A stretch of 64,000 nt of DNA from Streptomyces sp. HUAS CB01 (GTDB taxonomy: Bacteria; Actinomycetota; Actinomycetes; Streptomycetales; Streptomycetaceae): the NCBI RefSeq assembly GCF_030406905.1, contig NZ_CP129137.1:6665501-6729500 (forward strand), in the 5' to 3' direction. Both the position numbers and the translations under genes were made by a program. How positions within the stretch are numbered: position 1 is the first letter of the stretch; the number at the start of each line of letters is the position of its first letter. Below are positions 26,960 through 36,660 of the stretch, piece after piece. Under the pieces are notes generated by a model. It searched no databases, was not told the DNA's origin, and worked only from the letters and a program-made list of their open reading frames with translations.

Positions 26960-28486
26960 CTACCGGCCGTGGTGAGCTTTCAGCTCCTCCATGTACTTTT
27001 GGTGTTCGATGTCGCGTTTGTGTCGACTGACATTCTGGTCATAGGTGTTGGTGTGATGGACGGTATCGGCTTCCTTGAAGTATTTGTCCAACCATGCGTC
27101 GCAACGGGGGCGTTTCTGGCATGGCTCTCGTTCTGTGAATACTTCTTTCAATCCGTCCTGTTTGCCGTTGTTCAGGAGGGGGTAGCCGATCGACCGTTCT
27201 GAGTGCAGGCTCTTCTCGGAGTAGCCGACCAGAATGCTCTCTCCGCGCCCGTCGGGGTCGATGTAGCGCCCGGCGGCGTAGTTGTTCCCGTTGTAGTCGT
27301 TGCGGGCGTACCGGGCCAACTGCGTGGCCTGACCAAGCTCATCGGTGTAGGGGTCGACCTTGGTCGACTGCACCTTCGTCGTGTGCGTGTCCGCGACGCT
27401 GAGCGCTTCACGTTCCGCCCGGGTGGAGGGCCGGTATGCCTTGCCGTCGTCGAGGATACCGTCCAATCGCTGCTTGTCCGTGCTGTCGAGCGCCTTCAGA
27501 TCGCCGTCAGCCTCCAGGCGCCGCACCGTTCCGTCGGCGTCCAGTAGGTAGGTGCGGACGTCCTTGCAGGCGTCGATGTCTTCCTTGGTCTTCTTGTCGT
27601 TCTTCTTGTGTTCCTTCTTTGCCTTGTCGATGTCGGCTCCGTGCTTCTCGAGCACGTGAACGGTTTCGTCGGCCTTCTTGTCGACGGCGTCCTCAGCCTT
27701 GTCCATGACGGTGGCGAGCTTGTGAAAGCGGCTGTCCTTCTTCACCGAGCCGCGCCGATTGCCGCCGCCGGCCTTGTGCAGTGACTTCTTCTTGTCGAAG
27801 TCTCGCTTGGTCTCGTCGTAGCCGCCAGAGGCCTTGTCGAAGTCGTCGAACTCGATCGCCAAGTCCGTGGCCATGTCGGCCGTTCCGGACAGGTAGCTCC
27901 CCGCTTTGCCGTCGTCGTGGGCGTCGAGCACGTCGGTGAACAGGCCTTCGATCTTCCCGAGGATCTTTGCCTCGATCTTGTCGGTCACAACCTCCGTGAT
28001 CTGGCCGATTGCGTAGTCGATCGCCTCGTGCAGGGCGATCCGGCACGCAGCGATCGCGGCAGCGCTCAGTAGGCCGCTGAGACCGGCGGTGAAGAACATG
28101 CCGATCACGCCGGCGGTGGCGGTGGCCGCTGTCGCACCCAGTTCGGTGATGCAGGCGATCTTGCAGCCCTCGATGAAACCTGCGCAGTCGTCGAGAGCGT
28201 CCGCCAGGTCGTCCAGGGCTTTGGAGAAGGTTTTGAGATCTTTGGTGCTCAGCTTCCCCCAGCGCCGGTCGATGGCCTGAACCGTCTTGCCCTTGCTCTT
28301 GCCGCTGACGATGTGAGCGCAGGCCCGATTGCCCTGCGTGATCGCATCGTTGATGCCCTCGGCAAGGTGTCGATAGTCCTTGGCCGTGCTCCGGACCTCG
28401 TCCTCGTCTATGTTCGGCCAGGCGACGCCAACAAGGTCAAGAACCTCTACGAGCTCATCCGGCAGCGTCTTGCCCACGCGTTTCAT
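26960..28486 (-). CDS. ESX-type polymorphic toxin with C-terminal deaminase domain
   Basis: 508 aa from the ATG at 28486 (MKRVGKTLPDELVEVLDLVG); a GTG start 17 codons upstream is possible. The N-terminal 230 residues are helical and resemble WXG100/CpnT-type export domains: PDELVEVLDLVGVAWPNIDE, a helical bundle, then a long hydrophobic stretch (ATAATATAGVIGMFFTAGLS). A Lys/Asp-rich linker (KKEHKKNDKKTKEDID) follows. The last 120 residues carry a zinc-deaminase signature: LHSERSIGY (HxE, near residue 428) and EREPCQKRPRCDAW (PCx4C-type, near 455), close to XOO_2897-like deaminases. Predicted role: secreted by a type VII system to deaminate nucleic acid in rivals. Confidence 0.78.
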   Translation of the reverse strand: MKRVGKTLPDELVEVLDLVGVAWPNIDEDEVRSTAKDYRHLAEGINDAITQGNRACAHIVSGKSKGKTVQAIDRRWGKLSTKDLKTFSKALDDLADALDDCAGFIEGCKIACITELGATAATATAGVIGMFFTAGLSGLLSAAAIAACRIALHEAIDYAIGQITEVVTDKIEAKILGKIEGLFTDVLDAHDDGKAGSYLSGTADMATDLAIEFDDFDKASGGYDETKRDFDKKKSLHKAGGGNRRGSVKKDSRFHKLATVMDKAEDAVDKKADETVHVLEKHGADIDKAKKEHKKNDKKTKEDIDACKDVRTYLLDADGTVRRLEADGDLKALDSTDKQRLDGILDDGKAYRPSTRAEREALSVADTHTTKVQSTKVDPYTDELGQATQLARYARNDYNGNNYAAGRYIDPDGRGESILVGYSEKSLHSERSIGYPLLNNGKQDGLKEVFTEREPCQKRPRCDAWLDKYFKEADTVHHTNTYDQNVSRHKRDIEHQKYMEELKAHHGR

Positions 28487-28577
28487 CTCCCCCGTGACAC
28501 AGCAGTCTTCCCTGCGTAGGCCATAACGTGACGCCACGTCAACGCGCGTGGCATCACATCAAGCCACCTCACCGGCC

Positions 28578-30218
28578 TCAGGACGGTGTGAGGCACACCA
28601 ACATCTCGTCGGTCCCCACCAAGACGTCGCCGTCTGCCAATGCCGCCACTGATCGCACGGGCGCCCCAGGACGGAAGAACCGCTCAGCGGGCTCGGCACC
28701 CACAGCCAAGTACTCCAACAGTCCGTCATCCCAGCCGATCACCAGCACGGGCCCATCTGATGTCTGGGAAGCGGACAGAGCTGTCACGGCGCAGTCCCTC
28801 TCGCGCACCGCAGTAGTCAGCGGAGCCCGGTCAGGAGCCCACATACGCACGCGACCGTCCTGACCTCCGCTGTAGACGAGAATGGCTCCCTCAGCCAGTT
28901 GAATCCCGGCCAGGGCCGCTACCGCACCCGTGTGCAGCACCTCGTGGGCGACATTTGTGGTGTCGCCGACCAGCGTCGCCACACGCACCGCGCCGGCGCC
29001 GTCCCCATATACCAAGGCGTCACCGACACAAGCGATGGCGGTAGCGGAGACTTCGACGGTGGCAGCGAGCCGTTCGAAGGGCTTTGCTTCGGTCTCCAGC
29101 AGGCCGGCGATGCCCGTGGAGCGCGGAACGGTCGGACTCTGTTGGAGCGTCAGGTGCCCGTGGCGGTCCAAGACAGCCACGCTTCCGTCCCTTCCGAGGG
29201 CCACTGCGGTGGCCCCTGGGGCCGCTTGCGGTAGGCGACTTTGTGCCTGGCCGCTTTCTGCCGTGATGAGACGGACGATGCCCTGATGGTCGACTACCGC
29301 GGCGCTGCCTGATGTCTTACCGACGCCCATTCCCAGCGACAAGGCGGGCCCGGGCCACGGCGGACGGATGTCGCCGCGCACCCGCTTCCAGCGCACTGTC
29401 CATCCCGCACCGTGGGATAGGGTCCGCAGTTCGTCCGCCAACCGTGGATCAGCGTCATCGCCAAGGGCTGTCCACAGCACCAAGGCCCTCTCGTGTGGAG
29501 GACAGGGACGCGTCAAGGCGCCGCCGGCACGCAGCCACGCGGCACGCAAACCTCCGTGAGAGCCCTCGGCAACTTCGTAAAAGGCCGTGACCTGCAACGG
29601 ATCAATGCGGCACACCGAGCTGGGATCATCAAGATTAGGAGCAGCCTGATGATTGCCAGGCAGCGTGTCCGGCTCTGGAGACGGTGCAGACGCCGCCCAC
29701 ACCGCGTAGCGCTTCTCGTCGCGCCACTGGGCGGCGCCCAGATCCATCACAGCCGGGGCCAGGGCCGACAGCTCCGCGGATATCTCACGGGTCTCGACGA
29801 TCAGGCGAACGTGCTCCAACCGGGCCAGAGCACGGATCAGCCCCTCTATCGCCTCAGGTGCGGCCGAGTGATGCAAGTCGGGCAAGACGATCACGGTGCG
29901 GCGCCTGTCAGCAGCCATTGTGGCGATCAGATCGCCAGGCGTGCGCGCTGCCGAGCCCAACTGCTCGGCCAGCAGCCAAGAGGCCGTTAAGGCCGAATGC
30001 CCGGCCAGGGGAACGAGTCCGTGGACGCGGCGCTCAACCCTGACATTCGGCTGCGTGGCTTGCTCAACGAGCCACGACAAGAACATCGACTTGCCGCAAT
30101 CCTCATCACCGCTGATCACGCAGATGCGCGGGGCATGCGGGTCACGCAGCCATCCCAGGATCGCCGCACCGGCAGGCTCGCGCCCCGCTGGAGGCGGTGA
30201 CCACACAGCCGAGGTCAC
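28578..30218 (-). CDS. P-loop ATPase with WD40-like repeats
   Basis: 546 aa. The GTG start at 30218 overlaps the upstream stop (GTGA). Walker A is CVISGDEDCGKSMFLSWLVE (37-44 core) and a Walker B-like strand is RTVIVLPDLHHS, so the first 200 residues form a STAND/AAA-like nucleotide-binding module. The second half has beta-propeller-type repeats: ATAVALGRDGSVAVLDRHGH, AVAALAGIQLAEGAILVYSG, GQDGRVRMWAPD and VTALSASQTSDGPVLVIGWD. There is no signal peptide. ATPase plus propeller suggests a sensor or switch. Its position between a deaminase-SUKH gene and the ESX toxin suggests control of, or protection from, that toxin (inference). Confidence 0.7.
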   Translation of the reverse strand: MTSAVWSPPPAGREPAGAAILGWLRDPHAPRICVISGDEDCGKSMFLSWLVEQATQPNVRVERRVHGLVPLAGHSALTASWLLAEQLGSAARTPGDLIATMAADRRRTVIVLPDLHHSAAPEAIEGLIRALARLEHVRLIVETREISAELSALAPAVMDLGAAQWRDEKRYAVWAASAPSPEPDTLPGNHQAAPNLDDPSSVCRIDPLQVTAFYEVAEGSHGGLRAAWLRAGGALTRPCPPHERALVLWTALGDDADPRLADELRTLSHGAGWTVRWKRVRGDIRPPWPGPALSLGMGVGKTSGSAAVVDHQGIVRLITAESGQAQSRLPQAAPGATAVALGRDGSVAVLDRHGHLTLQQSPTVPRSTGIAGLLETEAKPFERLAATVEVSATAIACVGDALVYGDGAGAVRVATLVGDTTNVAHEVLHTGAVAALAGIQLAEGAILVYSGGQDGRVRMWAPDRAPLTTAVRERDCAVTALSASQTSDGPVLVIGWDDGLLEYLAVGAEPAERFFRPGAPVRSVAALADGDVLVGTDEMLVCLTPS

Positions 30219-31084
30219 CGGGACGCCTGTTCCGCCGTATACCGGATCAACCCTTTGAGTCCTTCCTCTCGGGACTCAGCCGTATCCCCGTAGTCGAAGC
30301 TATGCGTGAACTGCGCGTTGGGGAACTCCATCGCCATCCACGCGGCGCAGTAGTGCCCGGGCATCATGCACGCCTGCAACTCGCAGTACACACGCCTGAC
30401 CTGCTGCCCATCGACGCCAGCATCCTTGAGCTGATGCCAGATCAGCTCTTCCGGATGCAGTTTCCCCGGACCGGTCGCGTCCGTGACGATGTGCTTCTGC
30501 CCGCTCGCATCCACGTATTCGATCGCCGCAGAGAAGCCAATGTTGAGCGCGTGGCGTACATCGTCCAGTACCCGCGGCCACCAGTATTCGCGCCCTTCGA
30601 ACGCGCCGGGGTCGATGAGGCGCAGCTCTGCGTTGAGTTCTCGGAACGCGGCCGCCCCACCGGCAAGATCCGTCGAGGCAGCGATCACCCCCAAGCGCCG
30701 GTCCAGGACTGCCAGGCACTGACCGAACGCCGATACGGTCGAGTTCACGAACATGCTCGGCTCCACACGGTCCATGAAGACCGCCTGCACCACACCGTCC
30801 GCGCTGACTGCCATGTGGGCCAGGCCGTCCGTACCGACGCGCACCCAGGCCGCCTGCGACTCGCCGCAACGCAGCCCGTGATGCCCGGCGTGCAGGCCCA
30901 AGGTCAAACCGTCCGATTCGGCCGCAGCCCTAAAATACGGAGTCACACTCAAGGGCACGCCGACCTGCTCCAGAACAGCACGCACGTCATCTTGTACGGC
31001 AGCACCAAGACTCGACAGAGTCAGTCGCCGCATCCCGTCCGGCCCGAAGTGCTCGGTGACTGAATCCGGAGTCTGATCTGGCAT
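30215..31084 (-). CDS. SUKH-4 / nucleic-acid deaminase-like fusion protein
   Basis: 289 aa with a good ribosome site (GGGGAGG, 8 nt before the ATG). The first 150 residues look like a SUKH-4 domain (VPLSVTPYFRAA, AWVRVGTDGLAHMAVSADGV, VQAVFMDR, VNSTVSAFGQCLAVLDR). The C-terminal half carries deaminase-like signatures: LHPEELIWHQLKDAG (HxE, near residue 211) and YCELQACMMPGHYCAAWMAM (Cys cluster, near 230). Such SUKH-deaminase fusions are known in actinomycetes and may be catalytically active or act as immunity decoys. First gene of the operon. Confidence 0.68.
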   Translation of the reverse strand: MPDQTPDSVTEHFGPDGMRRLTLSSLGAAVQDDVRAVLEQVGVPLSVTPYFRAAAESDGLTLGLHAGHHGLRCGESQAAWVRVGTDGLAHMAVSADGVVQAVFMDRVEPSMFVNSTVSAFGQCLAVLDRRLGVIAASTDLAGGAAAFRELNAELRLIDPGAFEGREYWWPRVLDDVRHALNIGFSAAIEYVDASGQKHIVTDATGPGKLHPEELIWHQLKDAGVDGQQVRRVYCELQACMMPGHYCAAWMAMEFPNAQFTHSFDYGDTAESREEGLKGLIRYTAEQASR

Positions 31085-31426
31085 GGACGAACGCCTCCCC
31101 GTAGCTGGTTGATCTCAAGGAGCCTATCCAATCGAGCGGTTCGTGCCCTCGCCGCGGTCCGGCTGCCCCAGCTGCAGTGGAGTATCCGTGACTACGACGC
31201 GCAGCACCGCGGCGATCGCCTCCCCGGGCGAGGAGAACAGCAGAATTAGCGACACCATGCCTGCCACGGACCGCACTCCCCGCTTCGACAACGTACCCGT
31301 GGTCGTTCACGCGGACGCCAGCGCCGAAGGCCTCGTACACCTTGAAGTGCTGCTCTATGCGGCGGTCTCCGATCCGGCGACCGCCCGGCCAGCAAGTCGG
31401 GCACGACCGCGCGGGCGATCAGGCTC

Positions 31427-31530
31427 ATCCCGCGTGCGGGCCGGCGGCCTCGGCGATTAGGTCCTGGCCGTAGCCCCTGCCCTGGTGTCGGGGATGCACC
31501 ATCACCGTGTAGAGCCAGATCCTGGGCTAG
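31427..31530 (-). pseudogene. GNAT acetyltransferase fragment
   Basis: Reads LYTVMVHPRHQGRGYGQDLI on the minus strand, the acetyl-CoA-binding motif (HxxxxGxGxG-type) of GNAT enzymes, then stops. No other GNAT segment could be followed on either side. 31085-31426 has no convincing gene. Confidence 0.35.
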
Positions 31531-31705
31531 CGTCGGTGGCCTCTACCCGCAGAAGCGTGTCGGAGAGCCGTGCCACGACGCCGATCGGGTGATGAGTGGC
31601 GTATCGGACCCCATTCGTGACAGTCCGCTGATGGCCAGCTCGGCCGTGTGGGCGGATTCCGACGCGGCGGGTACTGTCGGCCAGTCGTGTATAGCCTCCT
31701 GCCGG

Positions 31706-32248
31706 TCATGCAGCGCCCCTCCCCCGGCGGCTCGGAGTGCGGCGCTGCTCGGGGGCGATCAGTCGCAGCCGGCGGCGCGTCTGCCTCCGGTTGGACAGCA
31801 GGACCACGTCGGCACGGCCCGAGGCGAATTCCTCGATCTTGGCAATGACACGGGGGCGCTTCTTGCGGCGGCACGTCGCCACGTACTTGGTTACGTCCCA
31901 GTGGATGCAGTTGTGCACTCCGTAGCTCTTGTGCCCATCACCGTGCCGGATCTGTCGGGAGAAGATCCCGTACAGCGCGGCCACGGTCGAGACGTCCTTC
32001 AGGACTACCGTGTCGCAGGCTTCGAGCCGGATCTGCAGCGTCGAGTTGTAGTTCCAGTCGATCACCCACTTCGACTGCGCGACCGGGTCTCGCTGCAGGG
32101 CGGGGAACTCCTCCGTGGCCAGCGTGTTCCCGTCGTCGTAGAACGCGGCGTCCAGGTGCGTGACCGGGGCGTCGAGAATCATGCCCAGCTCGCGTGCCAG
32201 TTACGACTTGCCGCTGCCTCCGCTGCCGACGGCGGCGACCTTCTTCAA
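31706..32248 (-). pseudogene. P-loop kinase (adenylate kinase-like / topology-modulation protein), nonsense-interrupted
   Basis: Starting from TTG at 32248 the frame reads LKKVAAVGSGGSGKS, an intact Walker A, then meets TAA at 32201-32203, and continues in the same frame as LARELGMILDAPVTHLDAAF, KWVIDWNYNSTLQIRLEACD, IFSRQIRHGDGHKSYG and NRRQTRRRLRLIAP, typical of the small P-loop kinases called DNA topology modulation proteins. A single in-frame stop right after the P-loop Lys-Ser thus splits an otherwise complete gene. Reinitiation at the ATG at 32182 would give a protein without the ATP-binding loop. Confidence 0.72.
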
Positions 32249-32640
32249 GGTGCTCCAGCGTAGAGGCGTTCGGGTGCCCGGTCGGACCGTCCGGTCGGAC
32301 ACGTTCGGATGGCCCAGGAGCCATAACCCGGGCAGTCAGGTCGATGAGGCTGCTGCCCATTCCACAGCTACGGGGCCGATGGTCGTGTCCAGGCTCGCGT
32401 GCTGCACCGAACCTCGATGCAATCGACAAGCCCGCGACCAGTGCCGCCCGCTACCGGGATGAGAGAACGAGGACGCTTCGCCAGGCGAACGCTGGTGACG
32501 CACCCTTCACAATCAGCGTTCGGCTGTTTACATTCGGTAAGAGAGAGGTGTCGGGGCGAGTGCCCCGGCGTGTTCGAGAGCAAGGTGCGGCCGTGAGGTC
32601 CGCACGAGTGCCGTCGGCCGCTTGACCATCAGGGGGCGGC
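32249..32640 (+). promoter_or_regulatory. leader region of the restriction-modification gene
   Basis: There is no gene in these 392 bases. Two hairpins precede the start of the R-M gene: CGGGGC-GAGT-GCCCCG at 32552-32567, and GTGCGG/CCGCAC at 32585-32605. A TTTACATT box at about 32527-32534 could be the -10, which would place both hairpins in the mRNA leader. GGTCGGAC occurs twice at about 32280-32300. Control of the R-M gene is inference. Confidence 0.35.
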
Positions 32641-35600
32641 ATGGTGGTACGAGCAAGGAGGCGCGGCACCTACGAAGAAGCCGTGCGAATAGCAGTTTCC
32701 GCATTTGGGGCCGAGGTCACACCGAAGCTGAAAGGCGGCGGCTGGCAGGAGGATCAACTTCGCGGCCCGCTGGAGACGTTGATACGGTCCGTCGGGCGAC
32801 GCCTCGGGTTCACCGTCACACTGGCGGGTGAAGTCCCGCTCGTAGACCTGAGAGCAAGGCCCGACTACGCGGTGTCGGTCGACGGAGTCCTCGTCGGCTA
32901 CATAGAACTGAAGAAGCCGGGCCGTGGAGCTGACCCCTCCCTGTACACCGGGGAGAGCGCTGCCCAGTGGGAGAAGCTACGGCTGCTGCCCAACGTCCTG
33001 TACTGCGATGGGGACGAGTTCGCGCTGTACCGTAGCGGGCAGCTCAGTGGGTCGCTTGCCCAGATGAAGGGTTCAGTCCTCACATCGGGGGCCCGGCTCA
33101 CGCCGGACGGAGGGGCGCTCGCCAGGCTGCTCCACGACTTTCTCACGTGGCAGCCCAAGCCCCCCCGCACGACTACGCAGCTGGTTCGATCCGTGGCCGG
33201 CCTCTGCCGCCTCCTGTGCGACGAGGTGGCCGAGTCGATGGCCCAGGAGAAGGCCGGCAGACGCCGGCGGATCTTCACAGAGATAGCCGAAGAGTGGCGA
33301 CGACTCCTCTTTCCTGAGACTACCGACGACGAGTTCGTCGAACAGTTCGGTCAGACAGTGGTGTTTGCCCTCTTGCTTGCAAGGGTCGAGGGCATCGCCT
33401 TTGAGGGCGAATCTGTCCACGCCATCGCTACCAAACTGGGCAAGCGGCACTCCCTGATGGGGAAGGCACTCGATGTCCTCACCGAGGAGTCGGCGACCAC
33501 AGGCCTACGCACAACCCTCGACACGCTGCTGCGGGTGGTAGGCGCAGTCGAGTGGAGCCGCCTCGACGACGGTTCCGGCGACTCGTACCTCCTGCTGTAC
33601 GAGGACTTCCTGCAGATCTACGATCGTGAGCTTCGTGTGCGCACCGGCTCCTACTACACACCGCACGGTGTGGTGGATGCCATGGTTCGCCTCACCGAGG
33701 CGATATTGAAGAGGTCCTTCGGGATCCAGACCGGGTTTGCGTCATCAGAAGTGGTCGTCGTCGACCCTGCCATGGGAACGGGCACCTTCCTGCTGTCGAT
33801 CCTCAGACGGGCAGCAGCCACCATTACCGAAGAGGAAGGGGCCGGCGCACTCGGGCCGAGGCTTCGACAGATGGTTGGCCAGCGAATCGTTGGCTTCGAG
33901 CGGCAAATCGGCCCGTACGCCGTGGCGGATCTCCGGATGCACGCGCTGTTGAAAGATTACGGATCCGCTGCACCGAGGCAAGGACTGCGCCTCCTGGTAG
34001 CTGACACCCTCGACAACCCGAGGGCCGAATTCAACTGGATCCCCCACACCTACCGCCCTCTCGCCGAGTCCCGCCGACAAGCCAACAAAGTCAAGCGAGA
34101 CGAGCGTGTCATGGTAGTCATCGGCAATCCACCCCACGATGCCGTTACTCAAGGCGCGGGAAAATGGATCGAGGCAGGCGATCCGAACGTCGGCGAGGCA
34201 CCACCGCTCGACGCCTTCCGGTTGGCCGGGAACGGTACCTACGAGTCGAAGCTCTCCAACCTCCACGTCTTCTTCTGGCGCTGGGCGACCTGGAAGGTCT
34301 TCGACGCCCATGAGGACGCACCGTTCGGTGTGGTTGCCTACATAACGCCGAAAGCCTGGCTGAAGAGCCGCGCCTTCGCCGGCATGCGCCGCTACCTGCG
34401 TACAGTGGCCGACGAAGGGTGGGTCATCGACCTCTCGCCCGAAGGTCAACGATCCGCCGTGGCGAACCGTCTCTTCCCAGACGTTGCCCAGGAGTTGTGC
34501 ATCGCAGTATTCGTGCGTCGACGAGGCGACCGTCGCGAAGGCAGTGCTCTCGTACACCACCTGAAAGTGCACGGGCATCGAAACGAAAAGGCCCAGCGCT
34601 TGCTCGAGGTGACCCTCGACGATCCGGAGTGGCGGGATTGCGCCACAGGGGACACGGACCCCTTCCTCCCTGAAGGAGACGACCTGTGGATGAGCGCACC
34701 CCTTCTCAGAGACCTGATGCCGTGGTCATCGCGCGGGGTGACGCCCGGCCGGGTCTGGGTCTACGCACCAGATGAGGCGACCCTCCACAAGCGATGGCGG
34801 ATCTTCCTCAGCGCCGACGCGTCCGAGCGCAGGAGACTCTTCGGAGAGGCCAGGGACCGCACGATCGACAGCCGAGTGGAGCCTCTTGCCGGCACGACCG
34901 GGTATGACGCAACTCCGTTACGACAGGAGCGGCGTCTTCAGCCCGATCCTGTCCAGATCGGGTACCGGTCCTTCGACCGGCAGGTGGTCATGCCGGACCA
35001 CCGCCTGATGGTCGTCGCCCGGCCCGATCTTTGGCGCGTTCGGGGCGACCATCAGGTGTTCACCGTGGAACAGAACGCCCACCCTGTCATCAACGGACCG
35101 GCCCTCGTGTTCAGTGCACTGATCCCGGACATGGACTACTTCAACGGACGCAGCGGCTGTGTCCGGCCGCTCTACCGCGATGCGCAGGGCGAGTTCCCCA
35201 ACATCGCCCCCGTCCTCCTGCAGGTGCTCTCACAACGACTTGCCACGCGGGTAACGCCCGAAGAGTTCCTGGCCTACGTCGCTGGGCTTGTCTCGCATCC
35301 CGCTTATACCGAGCGGTTCCGGGAGAACCTCGAGGACCCTGGCGTCCGAGTGCCGCTGACTGATGATGTTCATCTGTGGAACCGCGCGGTTCGCATCGGC
35401 CGCCACGTGCTGTGGCTGCATACGTACGGAGACCGCTTCGCGGACCACACCGACAGTCGTCCGCGCGACATGCTGCGACTTCCGTCGGGACGTCCCCGCT
35501 GTGTCGTGGAGATACCCGACACCGAGGAAGGGATGCCGCAGGCCCTCCGATACGAGCCGGAGGAGCAACGGCTATGGATCGGATCGGGATGCATCGCGCC

Positions 35601-35946
35601 GGTTCCGCCATCCACCAGGCGCTATCAGGTCTCCGGGATGAACGTCCTGGACAAGTGGTTTGGCTATCGCCGGAAGGAGCCGGCAGGTAAGCGACGACTA
35701 GAACTCGACCATGTGGTGGCCCGCAGATGGTCTCCCGAGTGGACGACAGAGCTGCTCACGCTGCTCAACATCCTCGGACTGCTGGTGCAAGAGGAACCTG
35801 CTCAACGAGAACTGCTGGATGCGGTGTGCTCTGGCCCTCTCATCTCTGTGCGGGACCTGTCGGACGGAGGTGTCCTTCCTGTCCCACACCACACAAGGGG
35901 TTCCGTCAAGCGTACTGCTCGGGGTGAAAGAATTCCCGCTCCGTGA
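32641..35946 (+). CDS. single-chain restriction-modification enzyme (type ISP/IIG-like, no helicase seen)
   Basis: 1101 aa, ATG after AGGGGG. An N-terminal PD-(D/E)XK core is visible: RPDYAVSVDGVLVGYIELKK (Pro74-Asp75 ... Glu89-Leu-Lys91). A helical connector follows, then a gamma-type N6-adenine methyltransferase: RTGSYYTPHGVVDAMVRLTE, VVVDPAMGTGTFLLSI (motif I, near 373) and VVIGNPPHD (motif IV, near 496). The remaining 500 residues would be the target-recognition and type-ISP C-terminal part (MNVLDKWFGYRR, RLELDHVVARRWSPEWTTEL). No helicase motifs lie between nuclease and methylase, unlike LlaGI-type ISP enzymes, so cutting would be at or near the site, as in type IIG. No partner gene is adjacent. 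Confidence 0.82.
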   Translation: MVVRARRRGTYEEAVRIAVSAFGAEVTPKLKGGGWQEDQLRGPLETLIRSVGRRLGFTVTLAGEVPLVDLRARPDYAVSVDGVLVGYIELKKPGRGADPSLYTGESAAQWEKLRLLPNVLYCDGDEFALYRSGQLSGSLAQMKGSVLTSGARLTPDGGALARLLHDFLTWQPKPPRTTTQLVRSVAGLCRLLCDEVAESMAQEKAGRRRRIFTEIAEEWRRLLFPETTDDEFVEQFGQTVVFALLLARVEGIAFEGESVHAIATKLGKRHSLMGKALDVLTEESATTGLRTTLDTLLRVVGAVEWSRLDDGSGDSYLLLYEDFLQIYDRELRVRTGSYYTPHGVVDAMVRLTEAILKRSFGIQTGFASSEVVVVDPAMGTGTFLLSILRRAAATITEEEGAGALGPRLRQMVGQRIVGFERQIGPYAVADLRMHALLKDYGSAAPRQGLRLLVADTLDNPRAEFNWIPHTYRPLAESRRQANKVKRDERVMVVIGNPPHDAVTQGAGKWIEAGDPNVGEAPPLDAFRLAGNGTYESKLSNLHVFFWRWATWKVFDAHEDAPFGVVAYITPKAWLKSRAFAGMRRYLRTVADEGWVIDLSPEGQRSAVANRLFPDVAQELCIAVFVRRRGDRREGSALVHHLKVHGHRNEKAQRLLEVTLDDPEWRDCATGDTDPFLPEGDDLWMSAPLLRDLMPWSSRGVTPGRVWVYAPDEATLHKRWRIFLSADASERRRLFGEARDRTIDSRVEPLAGTTGYDATPLRQERRLQPDPVQIGYRSFDRQVVMPDHRLMVVARPDLWRVRGDHQVFTVEQNAHPVINGPALVFSALIPDMDYFNGRSGCVRPLYRDAQGEFPNIAPVLLQVLSQRLATRVTPEEFLAYVAGLVSHPAYTERFRENLEDPGVRVPLTDDVHLWNRAVRIGRHVLWLHTYGDRFADHTDSRPRDMLRLPSGRPRCVVEIPDTEEGMPQALRYEPEEQRLWIGSGCIAPVPPSTRRYQVSGMNVLDKWFGYRRKEPAGKRRLELDHVVARRWSPEWTTELLTLLNILGLLVQEEPAQRELLDAVCSGPLISVRDLSDGGVLPVPHHTRGSVKRTARGERIPAP

Positions 35947-36660
35947 ACCTGGGAGGGCTCGGGTGGCGGTCAGGTTCGGATCAGCAGTTCAGCTTCGGAC
36001 CGCGGAACAGAGTCGGCGGCGTGAGCGGGACCAGGTCAACGATCCGGATCCCGGTGACGCCCGTACTGGGCACGCTCGACACGGATAGGTCTGTCCCTCC
36101 AGCCCTTCCCATCGGGCGTCCGCCCCTGGCGCAACAGGCAGGGCAGCGCCGCCTGCCCCCGGGGCACTGTCGCGAAGCTGAGGGGGCAATCTTGGCGTGC
36201 ACCGAGAAGAATCGGTGGCAGCGCTTTCGAGCGCGTGACGTCCTTCGATTCTTCAAGGAGATTCGTCTGTCGTCCCGGTGGTCGTTTCGAGCGTCGCTTC
36301 TACGGTCGTCCTTGGATGCGACGCCCCCGTCCCCTCATTGCCGCAGGCCATGCGGTCTGCGAGCCAGCAGCTAGCGGGGCCGACTGTAAATCGGTGCTCT
36401 ATGCATCCCGATCTACTGACTGCCGCCCCGCCGGCTTCGTGAGGCGACTCGTCGCAGCGCCCTCGTGGTATCTGCATCTCTACTCGCGTCCTTCTTCATT
36501 CCGTTTCCCCGGCCTGGCCGGCTTCTGCCCCGAGGGGCGATGGCACCTGCCTGCTATAGGAGGACCGGCGTGCACGCATCTGGCCTGAAGTCCCACGCCG
36601 GTGCCGCCGCGACTGCGCACGGCTGAGCCTGCCGATCCGTTGTGCGCGGCGGGATGCACG
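35947..36660. other. 714-bp stretch with no recognised gene
   Basis: Several frames are open, but none has a ribosome site with family-like sequence. A GGCAGG/CCTGCC hairpin lies at about 36138-36158 and could end the R-M transcript. The string GACTGTAAATC near 36390 recalls a tRNA-Tyr anticodon arm, but no T-arm follows. Confidence 0.5.

Noticed and set aside
31246..31428. Small minus-strand frame starting MSLIARAVVPDLL
   Set aside because: Arg/Pro-rich with no motif; follows the stop of the GNAT remnant.
36375..36440. Possible tRNA-Tyr (GACTGTAAATC anticodon-like segment)
   Set aside because: No matching acceptor stem and no GGTTCGAATCC-type T-arm could be placed; at most a chance match or an old remnant.
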